Shown: positions 1 to 8,237 of the stretch, piece by piece
Layout of the letters: every line of letters starts with the position of its first letter
How positions within the stretch are numbered: position 1 is the stretch's first letter
Origin: Deinococcus fonticola
GTDB lineage: Bacteria; Deinococcota; Deinococci; Deinococcales; Deinococcaceae
Assembly: GCF_004634215.1 (NCBI RefSeq)
Contig: NZ_SMMH01000029.1
Span: forward strand, 1-42,620
DNA: 42,620 bases
Direction of reading: 5' to 3'
Translations under genes and position numbers: made by a program
Notes under the pieces: generated by a model
Database searches by the model: none
Seen by the model: only the letters and a program-made list of their open reading frames with translations
Told to the model about the DNA's origin: nothing

Positions 1-110
1 ACGCCCTGCTGGCCCAAGTGATTTTGTCCAAGTTGGATCTCTCGGCCCGCTTTGAAGAATTAGAACATCTGCCGTCCAGTCCGCTAAATTTCGGCCTCAA
101 AGCCGCCTAA
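1..110 (+). CDS. C-terminal fragment of an unidentified protein (partial)
   Basis: An open frame enters from the left edge and ends at TAA 108-110, giving 35 residues that finish SSPLNFGLKAA. The next ORF starts in another frame and is an IS4 transposase remnant, so this may be the tail of another insertion-sequence gene or of a gene cut by an IS. The fragment is too short to assign a family. Confidence 0.3.
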   Translation, partial: ALLAQVILSKLDLSARFEELEHLPSSPLNFGLKAA

Positions 111-531
111 AACTGCACGAACCATTGTGCGTGTCCTAGGCGCAAAAAACCTGTTTGGTGAGACACTGTACCTGGCGTACCACGGTCATGCTCGATTGGC
201 TCTGGAACGCTATGCCAAAAGGTGGAATTGCGAGAACATGCACCAGGCGATGAAATCCAGAGGATTTCATCTGGAGGATACGAATGTGACCGACCTAGAG
301 CGGATTTCAACACTGTTTGGAGTGCTGTCCCTGGCATTCATGTGGTGCTGCTTGATTGGGGAATTCGAGGAGCAACGCGAACCAGCCAAGCCACTGAAAC
401 ATGGCTATCCGCCCAAAAGCTTATTCCGCCGAGGATTGGACGCCCTGAGAAAAGCTATCGAGAACCTTGCCTGGGGGAAAAGATCCACTAGGACGAGGTT
501 CAGGCACCTCCTCGCTACTTTTGTACCCTAG
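85..531 (+). pseudogene. IS4-family transposase, C-terminal remnant
   Basis: The frame is open from about 85 to TAG 529-531; the first GTG is at 127. The protein carries the IS4-family YREK signature exactly: Y-x2-R-x3-E-x6-K in YAKRWNCENMHQAMK. It continues with SRGFHLEDT and a hydrophobic helix (LFGVLSLAFMWCCL), typical of the C-terminal third of IS4 transposases. The E of the signature is the third catalytic acidic residue. The first two DDE residues and the N-terminal two thirds are missing, because stop codons interrupt this frame upstream. It is therefore a decayed element and should not be active alone. It lies directly upstream of the DUF99 gene at 545. Confidence 0.8.
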
Positions 532-544
532 AGAGAAAACTTTT

Positions 545-1171
545 ATGACGCACGCACGAAATCCGCTTAGGCTGGAGGGCGTGAACCCCACCGGGCCTGA
601 CGCATCACGCTCCGCCGGCAAGATCAGCCACGCCATCGGCTTCGACGACGCGCCGTTTGACCGCACCTGGCGCGGCGACGTTCGGATGTTCGGCACGGTG
701 TATGCGCACAGCACGCTGCACGCGGTGCTGAGTGGTCAGGTACGGCGCGACGGGCGCAACAGCACCGACGAACTGACGCGGCTGGTGGGCCAGACCCGGC
801 ATCTGCACCTGATTTTCCTCCAGGGCATCGCGCTGGCGGGGTTCAATGTCGTGGACATTCACCGCCTTCACATTCAAACCGGCCTGCCCGTGCTGGTCGT
901 CGCGCGGCGAAAACCCGACCTGAAAAAAATCAGGGCGGCCCTGCTGGAACACGTTCCCGCAGGCGCGCGCAAATGGAAACTCATCGAGCAGGCCGGCGAC
1001 ATGGAGGCGTGCGGGCCGGTGTTCGTTCAGCGGGCTGGCCTGAGCCTGGGTGACGCGCGGGGGGCCTTGCAGACCTTTACCCGGACCGGCACCGTTCCTG
1101 AACCACTGCGTACCGCCCACCTGATCGCCAGCGGCGTGACCCGCGGCCACAGCGCCGGACAGCGGGTGTGA
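545..1171 (+). CDS. DUF99 family protein
   Basis: The 208-aa product resembles the DUF99 (UPF0215) family known from archaea and Deinococcus-Thermus, whose fold is related to endonuclease V and whose role is not established. Visible family features are an early GFDDAPF motif (about residues 29-35), a central LQGIALAGFNVVDI segment and the strand LPVLVVARRKPDL. ATG 545 is chosen over the upstream in-frame start at 467 because the domain begins just after it, the upstream part would overlap the IS4 remnant, and a purine-rich stretch (GAGAGAA) lies upstream. Only 13 nt separate it from the transposase remnant, so its native promoter may have been lost or replaced. Family call from memory of motifs. 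Confidence 0.75.
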   Translation: MTHARNPLRLEGVNPTGPDASRSAGKISHAIGFDDAPFDRTWRGDVRMFGTVYAHSTLHAVLSGQVRRDGRNSTDELTRLVGQTRHLHLIFLQGIALAGFNVVDIHRLHIQTGLPVLVVARRKPDLKKIRAALLEHVPAGARKWKLIEQAGDMEACGPVFVQRAGLSLGDARGALQTFTRTGTVPEPLRTAHLIASGVTRGHSAGQRV

Positions 1172-1254
1172 ACGGGAAAGAGGCGTCCAGGGGGGGTGGA
1201 ACGCGGTTTTCCATTCCCCAGTGACCCTTGCCGTTTTCTGCCATCATGCGGCCC

Positions 1255-2427
1255 ATGGGTGCTATCGGCAATGATCCGCAGCGGGCGTGGGCTTTCGTGG
1301 CCCCGGAGCCACTTCAGGGGCAGGCGGGCGGGCCGCTGTCGGGGTTGACCTTCAGCGTGAAAGACCTGTACGGCGTGCCCGGCTGGCCGCTGCGGGCGAG
1401 TACCCGGGCGCCGGTGCCTGAGCCGGGCCAGAGCGTGCTGGTACAGCGCCTGCTGGAACTGGGCGCGGCCGCCGTGGGCAAGACGCACCTTCACGAAATC
1501 GCGCTGGGCATCACCGGGCTGAACGGCTTAGGGGGCACGGCCCACCCCTTCCGGCCGGACGCCGTGCCGGGCGGCAGCAGCAGTGGCGCGGCGGTCAGTG
1601 TGGCGCTGGGGCAGGTGGATTTCGCGCTGGGCACCGACACGGGCGGCAGCATTCGCGTGCCGGCGGCCTGGTGCGGCGTGGTGGGCTTCAAACCCACCAA
1701 GGGCCACCCGGACTGGAGCACCGAGGGCGTGCTGCCCCTTTCGTGGACATGCGACCACGCCGGGCCACTGGCGCGCGACGTGAAAACGGTGGTGCGCGTG
1801 CATGAAGCCCTGACCGGCGCGGGCGTGGCCAAGCAGGCCTGGGACGGGGTGCGCGTGGGCCTGTGGCTGCCCGAAGGCTGGACGGACACCACTGTGAAAG
1901 AAGCGGTGCTGTCCTTCGCGGGCCGCTTGAGGGGGCTGGGGGCAGACCTCTCCCCCGTTCACCTGCCGGAAATGCTGGACGCCTACTCGCCCATCGTGCT
2001 GAACGAGGCGGCGCAGGTTCATGCCGACGCGCTGAAACAGGATGATCCGGGGTTCCTGCCCTTCACGCTCGCGTCGCTCAGGCAGGGCGCGGCGCTGAGT
2101 GCCCAGGAGGTTCAGCGGGCCTTCGACTTGCGGGCCGACTACGCCGCCCTGCTGGACGGAATTTTCACGGCATTCGACGTGATTCTGGCGCCCGGCGTGC
2201 CCACGCCGCCTCCCCTCCAGGGTCAGGAGGAAGTCGAGCTTGGCGAGGGTATTACGCCGCTGCGCCGGGCTGTGCTGCGCCTGACCACGCCGTTCAGCCT
2301 GCTGGGGGCGCCCGTCGTCGCCTACCCGACCGCTGCCCCGTTTGTGGGTGTGCAACTGGTGGGCCGTCACGGCGAGGACGACCGCCTGCTGGGTCTGGCC
2401 CTGGGTCTTGAGGAAAGCGGCGCATGA
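1255..2427 (+). CDS. Amidase signature family hydrolase
   Basis: A 390-aa amidase of the Ser-cisSer-Lys type, which hydrolyses amide bonds or transfers ammonia from them; the substrate cannot be told. The catalytic Lys lies in FSVKDLYG (Lys36). The glycine/serine-rich signature [15 protein letters not shown] supplies the cis-Ser, and [23 protein letters not shown] carries the nucleophilic Ser. It is shorter than GatA (about 480 aa), and no gatB or gatC is adjacent, so it is more likely a stand-alone amidase. ATG 1255 fits the N-terminus; ATG 1246 and TTG 1228 are in frame upstream. Its TGA overlaps the ATG of the lipoprotein gene at 2424 (ATGA), suggesting translational coupling. Confidence 0.85.
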   Translation: MGAIGNDPQRAWAFVAPEPLQGQAGGPLSGLTFSVKDLYGVPGWPLRASTRAPVPEPGQSVLVQRLLELGAAAVGKTHLHEIALGITGLNGLGGTAHPFRPDAVPGGSSSGAAVSVALGQVDFALGTDTGGSIRVPAAWCGVVGFKPTKGHPDWSTEGVLPLSWTCDHAGPLARDVKTVVRVHEALTGAGVAKQAWDGVRVGLWLPEGWTDTTVKEAVLSFAGRLRGLGADLSPVHLPEMLDAYSPIVLNEAAQVHADALKQDDPGFLPFTLASLRQGAALSAQEVQRAFDLRADYAALLDGIFTAFDVILAPGVPTPPPLQGQEEVELGEGITPLRRAVLRLTTPFSLLGAPVVAYPTAAPFVGVQLVGRHGEDDRLLGLALGLEESGA

Positions 2428-2849
2428 AGCGCCTGCTGCCGCTGCTGGCCCTGAGTGCCTGCCTGAGTGCCTGCGCCCCCAGGCCCCAGCCCGTGCAGGT
2501 ATGGGAAGGTTCCGGGCGCGTGCTGCTACAGGAGCAGCTCTACCGCCTGACCTTCACTGTGAACGACCAGACGCACGCCCTGCGCGGGCAACTTCAGAAC
2601 CGCAACAATGGCGTGAACTACCTCGTGGACGGCACCTTTCTGCCGGTGCAGGGCGGCGCGGAAATCACTGCGAAAGCCAGTGCCGGGGACTCCGCAAAAC
2701 TGAACGCCTCCCTGCTGGGCTTCGGCGTAAGCAACATCACCCCGAAATCCGACGCGCTCCTGACCGGGCGGGTCACGGGGAACACCTTCGACGCCACCCT
2801 GACCGTGAACGGCCTGCGCTACAGCGTGGCTTTCACGCGGGTGCAGTAA
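2424..2849 (+). CDS. Small predicted lipoprotein A
   Basis: A 141-aa predicted lipoprotein. The N-terminus [17 protein letters not shown] has a short charged start, a hydrophobic core and two possible lipobox cysteines (Cys13 in ALSAC, Cys17 in CLSAC). The mature part is rich in beta-strand-like segments ([26 protein letters not shown]), suggesting a small beta-barrel or sandwich. It starts inside the amidase stop codon, so the two are probably co-translated. Its layout (GSG motif, then YRLTFTV, then alternating polar strands) is shared with the next gene at 2927, suggesting duplication. Function unknown. Confidence 0.75.
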   Translation: MKRLLPLLALSACLSACAPRPQPVQVWEGSGRVLLQEQLYRLTFTVNDQTHALRGQLQNRNNGVNYLVDGTFLPVQGGAEITAKASAGDSAKLNASLLGFGVSNITPKSDALLTGRVTGNTFDATLTVNGLRYSVAFTRVQ

Positions 2850-2914
2850 CGCCGGGCGCAATAACGACTGGTGCAGAACCACACCGTCATCAGCCTGATT
2901 TCATGAGTGGCCTT

Positions 2915-2920
2915 TAGGGT
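2915..2920 (+). promoter_or_regulatory. Possible leaderless -10 box (TAGGGT) for lipoprotein B
   Basis: TAGGGT lies 6 nt before ATG 2927, matching the TANNNT-N6/7-start pattern seen across the window. AGGG could instead serve as a Shine-Dalgarno sequence 7 nt from the ATG, so the reading is ambiguous. Confidence 0.4.
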
Positions 2921-2926
2921 GCAAGT

Positions 2927-3373
2927 ATGCCCGCCGACAAGTTGCTCTATAGCCTGCTGCCCGTCCTGGCCCTGCCCGCCCTGCTGGGCAGTTGCGCCAT
3001 CGGGGCGTACTTCTCGCCCGTCACGGCCTTCGAGCGCAGCGTGAACGGCATGTACGAGGGCGAGGGAAACGGCATCACAGGCCGCGTGCCCTACCGCCTG
3101 ACGCTGACCGTGCAGGAGCAGGCGCAGCGGGCCAATGCCGTTCTGGTGAATCTGGAAAGCCGCAAAACCTACACCGGCAGCGGCAAGTTCACGCGCACCA
3201 CCACGGGCGGGCAACTCGACCTGAACTTCTTCGAGGACGGCAACAAATTTCGCGCCGCCATCCACGCCGACCTGACCCCGGAAACCATCAGCGGGCAACT
3301 GCGCACCGTCCTGCTGGGCCGCGAACTCCTGCCGTACAACATCACTTTCAAGAAAGTCTCCAGCGGGCCGTAA
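2927..3373 (+). CDS. Small predicted lipoprotein B (paralogue of lipoprotein A)
   Basis: A 148-aa predicted lipoprotein with signal MPADKLLYSLLPVLALPALLGSC and a lipobox (LLGSC, Cys23). After the lipobox come YEGEGNG, PYRLTLTV and GSGKF segments that parallel the gene at 2424. Its C-terminal half is amphipathic strand-like (GQLDLNFFEDG, FRAAIHADLTPETISGQLR). It is 77 nt downstream of lipoprotein A and may be transcribed from its own box at 2915. No enzymatic motif is seen. It converges with namA on the other strand. Confidence 0.75.
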   Translation: MPADKLLYSLLPVLALPALLGSCAIGAYFSPVTAFERSVNGMYEGEGNGITGRVPYRLTLTVQEQAQRANAVLVNLESRKTYTGSGKFTRTTTGGQLDLNFFEDGNKFRAAIHADLTPETISGQLRTVLLGRELLPYNITFKKVSSGP

Positions 3374-3452
3374 AAGGCGGAGTCCTCAAGCCAGAAAAAG
3401 ACAGCCCAGCCAGATTCTTTCCACAATCCACCGGCCAGGCACCCACCCCCGT

Positions 3453-4538
3453 TTACCAGCCCGCGCGCGCGTACGCCTGCGGCAGTTCGGGCCTGAGGCC
3501 CAGTTCGCGGGCGGCGCGCTGCGTCCAGTGGGGGTCGCGCAGGAAAGGGCGCGCCAGGGCGATCAGGTCGGCGTCGCCGGCTTGCAGGATGCCTTCGGCC
3601 TGCTGGGGCGTGTCGATCATGCCGACAGTCATGACCTGCAGGTCAGGCACTTCGCGCTTGATATGCGCGGCGAAAGGCGTCTGGTACAGCGGGCCGGGCG
3701 TAATCTGCTGCGCGGGCGTGAGGCCGCCGGTGCTGACATCCAGCACGTCGACGCCCTCGTAACGCAGCAGGCGGGCCAGTTCGGTGGTCTGCGCGATGTC
3801 CCAGCCGCCCTCGGCCCAGTCGGTGGCACTGACGCGCACGAAGATGGGCAGGTGCCCCGGCCACGCGGCGTACACGGCCCGCACGACTTCCAGGGTCAGG
3901 CGCACGCGGTTCTCGAAACTGCCGCCGTACTCGTCGGTGCGGGTGTTGGCAAGCGGCGACATGAACTGGTGCAGCAGGTAACCGTGCGCGGCGTGAATTT
4001 CCACCGCGTCGAAACCTGCCATCTGGGCGCGGCGGGCAGCGTCCGCGAAGGCTTTCACGACGCCCTGAATGTCCTCGACGGACAGGATGCGCGGCGAACC
4101 CAGCAGTTCGTGGTAGGCGTTGCCGTCTGGGCCGACCACGATCCAGCCGCCCTCGGCCTCCGGCACCCAGCCCCGGCCGCGTCCGGGCGCGTAGGTGCTG
4201 GCCTTGCGTCCGGCATGCGCCAGTTGAATACCGATTTTCCCGCCGTGCTGGTGCACGAAATCCGTGACGTGGCCCAGTTGCAGCATCTGAGCGTCGTTCC
4301 AGAGGCCCAGGTCTTCGGGGCTGATGCGCCCTTGCGGCGTCACGGCCGTGGCCTCGGTGAAGATCAGGCCCGCGCCGCCCAGCGCGTACTGCCCGTAGTG
4401 AACCAGGTGGAACTCGTGCGCCGCGCCGTCTGCTCTGGCGGAATACATGCACATGGGCGACACCACCACGCGGTTGGGCAGGGTCAGGTCCTTCAATCTG
4501 AGCGGCTCGAAAAGCAGCGGCACGGAAGCTTCGGTCAT
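3453..4538 (-). CDS. namA: NADPH dehydrogenase / Old Yellow Enzyme family (YqjM-like)
   Basis: A 361-aa FMN-dependent ene-reductase of the YqjM/NamA class, which reduces activated C=C bonds of enals, enones and nitro compounds with NADPH in the cytosol. The FMN-contacting motif PMCMYSA places Cys30 and Tyr32 where YqjM has Cys26 and Tyr28. GIQLAHAGRKAS, HAAHGYLLHQFMSP (substrate-binding His pair) and the late phosphate-binding segment ADLIALARPFLRDP are all present. Length matches the family (about 340-370). ATG 4538 is supported by a -10 box 6 nt upstream. It is divergent from the GNAT gene and convergent with lipoprotein B. Confidence 0.92.
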   Translation of the reverse strand: MTEASVPLLFEPLRLKDLTLPNRVVVSPMCMYSARADGAAHEFHLVHYGQYALGGAGLIFTEATAVTPQGRISPEDLGLWNDAQMLQLGHVTDFVHQHGGKIGIQLAHAGRKASTYAPGRGRGWVPEAEGGWIVVGPDGNAYHELLGSPRILSVEDIQGVVKAFADAARRAQMAGFDAVEIHAAHGYLLHQFMSPLANTRTDEYGGSFENRVRLTLEVVRAVYAAWPGHLPIFVRVSATDWAEGGWDIAQTTELARLLRYEGVDVLDVSTGGLTPAQQITPGPLYQTPFAAHIKREVPDLQVMTVGMIDTPQQAEGILQAGDADLIALARPFLRDPHWTQRAARELGLRPELPQAYARAGW

Positions 4539-4544
4539 GCCCTC

Positions 4545-4550
4545 AATCTA
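4545..4550 (-). promoter_or_regulatory. Leaderless -10 box (TAGATT) for namA
   Basis: On the minus strand TAGATT is followed by 6 nt and then ATG 4538. The GAGGGC between them is too close to the ATG to act as a normal ribosome binding site. No convincing -35 was seen. Confidence 0.6.
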
Positions 4551-4598
4551 TGGTCGCCGGGCCAGGTCAGCCAGTTCAGGCAGGTTTTCCAACCGTTC

Positions 4599-5027
4599 AT
4601 GGGGCAACATGATGGGGTGCACATCCAGACCGATTTGACAGGCATCACGCCGGACATGCTTTCAGGCTTCTTCGAGTTCTGGCCCAACCCGCCCAGTACC
4701 GACACGTTCCTGCGTCTCCTTCAGGGTTCCTCGCATGTGGCGCTGGCGGTCGAGGAAGGTCAGGTGGTGGGCTTCGTGAATGCCCTCAGTGACGGCGTGC
4801 TCAGCGCTTATATTCCCCTGCTGGAAGTCCGCCGCGAGTGGCGTGGGCGCGGCATTGCCAGCCAGCTTATCCAGTCGCTTCTGGCGCAACTGGACGGCCT
4901 GTACATGATCGACACCGCCTGCGACGACGACCTGGTGCCGTTCTACCAGCGTTTCGGCATGGGGCGCGGCAACGCCATGATCCTGCGAAACTACGAGCGC
5001 CAGAACGGTTCAGCGCCGCAACCGTGA
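4599..5027 (+). CDS. GNAT family N-acetyltransferase
   Basis: A protein of about 142 aa with the GCN5-related acetyltransferase fold; acyl-CoA dependent, acceptor unknown. The acetyl-CoA pyrophosphate loop is visible as RREWRGRGIASQLIQSLL (R/Q-x-x-G-x-G/A motif A). It is followed by the C-terminal FYQRFGMGRGNAMILR segment (motif B). Two starts are possible: ATG 4599, or GTG 4617, which begins HIQTDLTG at the expected first strand; neither has a clear ribosome binding site. Its last 18 bases overlap the 3' end of the convergent gene at 5010. Confidence 0.82.
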   Translation: MGQHDGVHIQTDLTGITPDMLSGFFEFWPNPPSTDTFLRLLQGSSHVALAVEEGQVVGFVNALSDGVLSAYIPLLEVRREWRGRGIASQLIQSLLAQLDGLYMIDTACDDDLVPFYQRFGMGRGNAMILRNYERQNGSAPQP

Positions 5028-5477
5028 CCAGGCCGCGTGGCGCTGCCGGGCGAAATCACCCGCCTGCCGCCAGAAGGCCTGTTCCAGCGCCGCCAGTTCA
5101 GGCGCTGGCGGCACCCCCAGCCGGGCCGTGAGCGAGTCTCCAGCCCCCTCGCCGTGAGGAAACACCGCCCTGAACAACCTGGAGTACAGCCGCGTCAGGA
5201 TCTGGAGTTCCCGGACGTTCTGAACGAAGACCCACGGCCCGCGCTCGTCCAGCAGAGCCAGGAACCCGGCCCACTCCGAATCGAGCAGGGCGGCGGGAAT
5301 GTCCCGCCCCGCCATCTCCGGCGCCAGCCAGGGGCGAACGCGCCGCAGGTCGTCGGCGAAGTGCAGCTCCCGCCCGAACTCGGCGCCCGTGCGCCGCGCC
5401 GCCGCAGGCGAATCCACATCCCTCAACTCTGCCAGCATGGGCAGGGCGGGAGGCAGGCTCATCTGTCGCTTGAACAT
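5010..5477 (-). CDS. Conserved-looking protein of unknown function downstream of an ABC exporter
   Basis: A 155-aa soluble protein (MFKRQMSLPPALP...), rich in Arg, Ala and Leu, with no signal peptide, membrane segment or motif I recognise. ATG 5477 is the most natural start, with GAAGG about 11 nt upstream. A TTG at 5495 would overlap the permease stop (TTGA) and couple translation. It is the last gene after an ABC ATPase and two permeases on the same strand and may be co-transcribed with them. Its 3' end overlaps the GNAT gene by 18 nt. Confidence 0.65.
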   Translation of the reverse strand: MFKRQMSLPPALPMLAELRDVDSPAAARRTGAEFGRELHFADDLRRVRPWLAPEMAGRDIPAALLDSEWAGFLALLDERGPWVFVQNVRELQILTRLYSRLFRAVFPHGEGAGDSLTARLGVPPAPELAALEQAFWRQAGDFARQRHAAWSRLRR

Positions 5478-5491
5478 CGGGTCTGGGGCCT

Positions 5492-6280
5492 TCAACTGCT
5501 GGCGCTGGTGTAACTGCCGACCGCCTTGCGCCAGAAGAGGCGGGTGCCGATGAACAGGGCAGCGGCAATCAGCGGCGAGGCGATGGCCAGCACAGGGGTA
5601 AGCTGCCCGGTCATGGCCTGCGCCGGGACACTGGTAATCAGCGCCACGGGAACGATGAACGTGAGCAGGAAACGGATGGGAACAGGAAAAGCGGTGACGG
5701 GGAAGCGGGCCGCGCCGAAAATCCCGTTAAAAAGTTCCGAGGCGTTCTGCGTTTTCACGAACCAGAAGGCCGTGGTGGAAAGGCCCAGCCAGATGCAGTA
5801 CACGATGACAAGGGACGACAGGTACAGCACGGCGGCCACCAGGACGCCCATGGCGGAGATGGTGAGGCCCGACGCGGCGTAGATGATGAGACCCAGCCCA
5901 ATCAGCAGATCCGGGATGCGCAGGATGTTCAGGTAACGCGTGGACACGTTGAATTGCGCGTCGATGGGCTTCAGGAGCGTGAAATCCATGTTGCCGGTGC
6001 GCACCGCCTCGGCAATGCGGCTCATGTTCGGCTGCACCACCACGCTGATGAAGCCCTCAGTCAGCATGAAAAACCCCGTGACCAGCAATGCTTCCCGAAA
6101 CGTCCACCCGCCCACCGTCTGGGTGCCCGGTTGAAAGAACAGCACCGAAATGCCCAGCAGCGCCACGCCCACCTCGCCCAGGCTGGCCAGCACTGCCCCC
6201 ACGAAATTCGCGCGGTACTCCATCTGCGCGGCAACCGTCGCCCCGATGAAAATACGCATGAGCCGCAGGTAACGGGTCAT
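5492..6280 (-). CDS. ABC-2 type exporter permease (DUF990-like), second subunit
   Basis: A 262-aa integral membrane protein with about six hydrophobic segments (for example FVGAVLASLGEVGVALLGISVLFF, GVLVAAVLYLSSLVIVYCIWLGL, LAIASPLIAAALFIGTRLFW). It begins with a short amphipathic stretch before the first membrane helix, like its partner at 6354. The segment MSRIAEAVRTGNMDFTLLKPID resembles the coupling region RQGQLSPKLMRPLDP of that partner, so the two look like paralogous half-channels of the DUF990/ABC-2 group. It lies 73 nt downstream of the first permease. The substrate is unknown. Confidence 0.85.
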   Translation of the reverse strand: MTRYLRLMRIFIGATVAAQMEYRANFVGAVLASLGEVGVALLGISVLFFQPGTQTVGGWTFREALLVTGFFMLTEGFISVVVQPNMSRIAEAVRTGNMDFTLLKPIDAQFNVSTRYLNILRIPDLLIGLGLIIYAASGLTISAMGVLVAAVLYLSSLVIVYCIWLGLSTTAFWFVKTQNASELFNGIFGAARFPVTAFPVPIRFLLTFIVPVALITSVPAQAMTGQLTPVLAIASPLIAAALFIGTRLFWRKAVGSYTSASS

Positions 6281-6353
6281 GCCTGCCCCCGGCGCTGGTC
6301 GTGGCTTGTGGAACGCTGGCTGGGGATGAAATTAATCCGTGACACACGCCCTT

Positions 6354-7157
6354 TCACGCGCCCACCGCCCCGTATTTCTTCAGTCCGGTGCGCCACACCA
6401 GGAGGCGCAGGGCGGCGAAGATGACCAGCCAGGCCAGCAGGACAAGGACGCCGCGGGTGGCCTGCTCCAGGGTGGCTTTTCCGGCCAGGAGCTGGGCGGG
6501 GAGGCCCAGCATGTAAGGAAAGGGCGTCCATACGGCTATGTTCTGTACCCAGACCGGGTAGAAAGACAGGGGCGCGAACATGCCGCCGAGCGCGGCGTAG
6601 GCGAGCCACAGCAGCTCATGAAAGGCATTGCTGCTTTCGGTCCAGAAGGCCAGCAGGCCCACGGTGTACTCCCACAGGAAGCGGGCGGTAAAGCCCAAAA
6701 AAGCGAGGGCGAACACGGCAGGGTAGACGCGCCAGTCGCTGGTAAAGCGTGCGCCGGACAGCCACGCGAACACCGTCACCAGGCCCAACATGGGAAGCAG
6801 GCGGAACAGGCGCTCAGAGAGGTGGCCCAGGTAGTGAATCCAGAAGGGGTCGAGGGGCCGCATGAGCTTGGGGGAAAGTTGCCCCTGCCGGATATCGAAA
6901 TCCAGTTCGTAGGTGACCCACACGACAATAAGTTGCGACACGAACCAGGTAGAGAGGAAGTAACTGGCGAATTCGGCGGGGCTGTACCCGTTGACCTGCC
7001 CGCCGGGGCTGCCCTCGGCCTGGGCCATCCAGACCAGCATCATGATCAGCGACAGCGTGCCGGACAGCATCCAGATGATGACCTCGGCGCGGTACTCGAC
7101 CATCTGCGCGAACTGCGTGGCAAAAATAACGCGGATTTTCCGGATGGTGTGGCTCAT
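6354..7157 (-). CDS. ABC-2 type exporter permease (DUF990-like), first subunit
   Basis: A 267-aa membrane protein with about six hydrophobic segments (VIIWMLSGTLSLIMMLVWMA, LLPMLGLVTVFAWLSG, YPAVFALAFLGFTARFLWEY and a C-terminal VLVLLAWLVIFAALRLL). Its ATG lies inside the stop codon of the ATPase (ATGA overlap at 7154-7157), as expected for a stoichiometric ATPase-permease pair. It carries the RQGQLSPKLMRPLDP cytoplasmic segment shared with the second permease. The substrate cannot be told. Confidence 0.87.
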   Translation of the reverse strand: MSHTIRKIRVIFATQFAQMVEYRAEVIIWMLSGTLSLIMMLVWMAQAEGSPGGQVNGYSPAEFASYFLSTWFVSQLIVVWVTYELDFDIRQGQLSPKLMRPLDPFWIHYLGHLSERLFRLLPMLGLVTVFAWLSGARFTSDWRVYPAVFALAFLGFTARFLWEYTVGLLAFWTESSNAFHELLWLAYAALGGMFAPLSFYPVWVQNIAVWTPFPYMLGLPAQLLAGKATLEQATRGVLVLLAWLVIFAALRLLVWRTGLKKYGAVGA

Positions 7158-8167
7158 ACCGTGACCTCCTCGCGCCGGGTATGCTTGCCAAACAGTTCCG
7201 CCATGATGGCCTCGATGGGCGGGTCTTCCACGGTCAGGTCGGCCACGTCCAGATCGGCCAGGAGGCGGGCGGCACGGGCGCTGACTTCGCTGCGCGCAAT
7301 GGCGAGTTCCACGCTGAGGCCGTCGTTGCTGACGACCTGCCCGTACTGGCTCAGGCGGGCATTCTCGGCGGGGTGCCGGAGCTGGAGTTTCACAGTTTTG
7401 CCCCCGGAACCCTGCTCGGCGAGGTGGGCCAGGTCACCGTCGAACACCAGTTCGCCCTTGTCGATCACCAGAATGCGTTTGGCGAGGGCGGTCACGTCCG
7501 CCATGTAGTGACTGGTCAGGATCACGGTGGCATCGTAGCGGCGGTTGTACTCGCGCACGAACTCACGCACGGCTTCCTGCATGTTCACGTCCAGGCCGAT
7601 GGTGGGTTCGTCCAGAAACAGGATTTTCGGGCGGTGCAGCAGCGCGGCGGCCAGTTCGCACTTCATCCGCTCGCCCAGGGACAGTTTGCGCACCTGTTTC
7701 TTCAGGATGCCGCCCAGGTCGAGGACTTCGGTGAACTCGCGCATGGTGGCGTGGTACTGCTCATCCGGAATTTCGTAGATGGCCTGGTTGACCAGGAAAC
7801 TGTCGAGGGCGGGCAAGTCCCAGATGAGTTGCTGCTTCTGCCCCATGACCAGGGTGATCTGTTTCAGGAAGGCCGTTTCGCGCCTGCGCGGCTCGAACCC
7901 GCCGATGGTGGCCTGCCCGCCGGACGGGTGCAGCAGCCCGGACAGCATTTTCAGGGTGGTGGTCTTCCCTGCCCCGTTCGGCCCCAGGAAACCCACCACT
8001 TCGCCGGGCGCCAGGTCGAAGGTCACGCCTTTCACGGCGTCCACGTAGTGCGTCTTGCGCTTCACGAACGAGCGGAGGCTGCCCAGCAGGCCGGGGTCTT
8101 TCTCATGAACGGCGTACTGTTTCCTGAGATCGCGCACCTGCACCGACGCCGGGTTGAGGTTGGTCAT
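7154..8167 (-). CDS. ABC-2 type exporter ATP-binding protein
   Basis: A 337-aa nucleotide-binding subunit that powers the two permeases encoded downstream. Walker A is [12 protein letters not shown] (about residue 60), the signature is LSLGERMKCE, and Walker B is ILFLDEPTIGLD, followed by the switch His in ILTSHYMADV. About 100 residues follow the core domain, typical of drug- or polysaccharide-exporter ATPases of the NatA/CcmA group. ATG 8167 has GAGG 6 nt upstream. A weak sigma70-like promoter (TTCATT, 17 nt, TAATCT) lies at 8206-8178 on this strand and overlaps an RDRM-like site. It heads a 3- or 4-gene operon running to 5010. Confidence 0.92.
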   Translation of the reverse strand: MTNLNPASVQVRDLRKQYAVHEKDPGLLGSLRSFVKRKTHYVDAVKGVTFDLAPGEVVGFLGPNGAGKTTTLKMLSGLLHPSGGQATIGGFEPRRRETAFLKQITLVMGQKQQLIWDLPALDSFLVNQAIYEIPDEQYHATMREFTEVLDLGGILKKQVRKLSLGERMKCELAAALLHRPKILFLDEPTIGLDVNMQEAVREFVREYNRRYDATVILTSHYMADVTALAKRILVIDKGELVFDGDLAHLAEQGSGGKTVKLQLRHPAENARLSQYGQVVSNDGLSVELAIARSEVSARAARLLADLDVADLTVEDPPIEAIMAELFGKHTRREEVTV

Positions 8168-8177
8168 AAGTGGCCTC

Positions 8178-8206
8178 AGATTACGTCATGGACGGATTTT
8201 AATGAA
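8178..8206 (-). promoter_or_regulatory. Possible promoter of the ABC exporter operon
   Basis: On the minus strand TTCATT (8201-8206) and TAATCT (8178-8183) are 17 nt apart. The -35 is a weak match, so this is tentative. Confidence 0.35.
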
Positions 8207-8225
8207 GGCGCTAGGCCAGTCGGCG

Positions 8226-8231
8226 TAGTGT
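8226..8231 (+). promoter_or_regulatory. Leaderless -10 box (TAGTGT) for the 8238 gene
   Basis: TAGTGT followed by 6 nt and then ATG 8238. No Shine-Dalgarno sequence is present. This supports ATG 8238 over the in-frame GTG at 8232. Confidence 0.55.
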
Positions 8232-8237
8232 GTGGCC

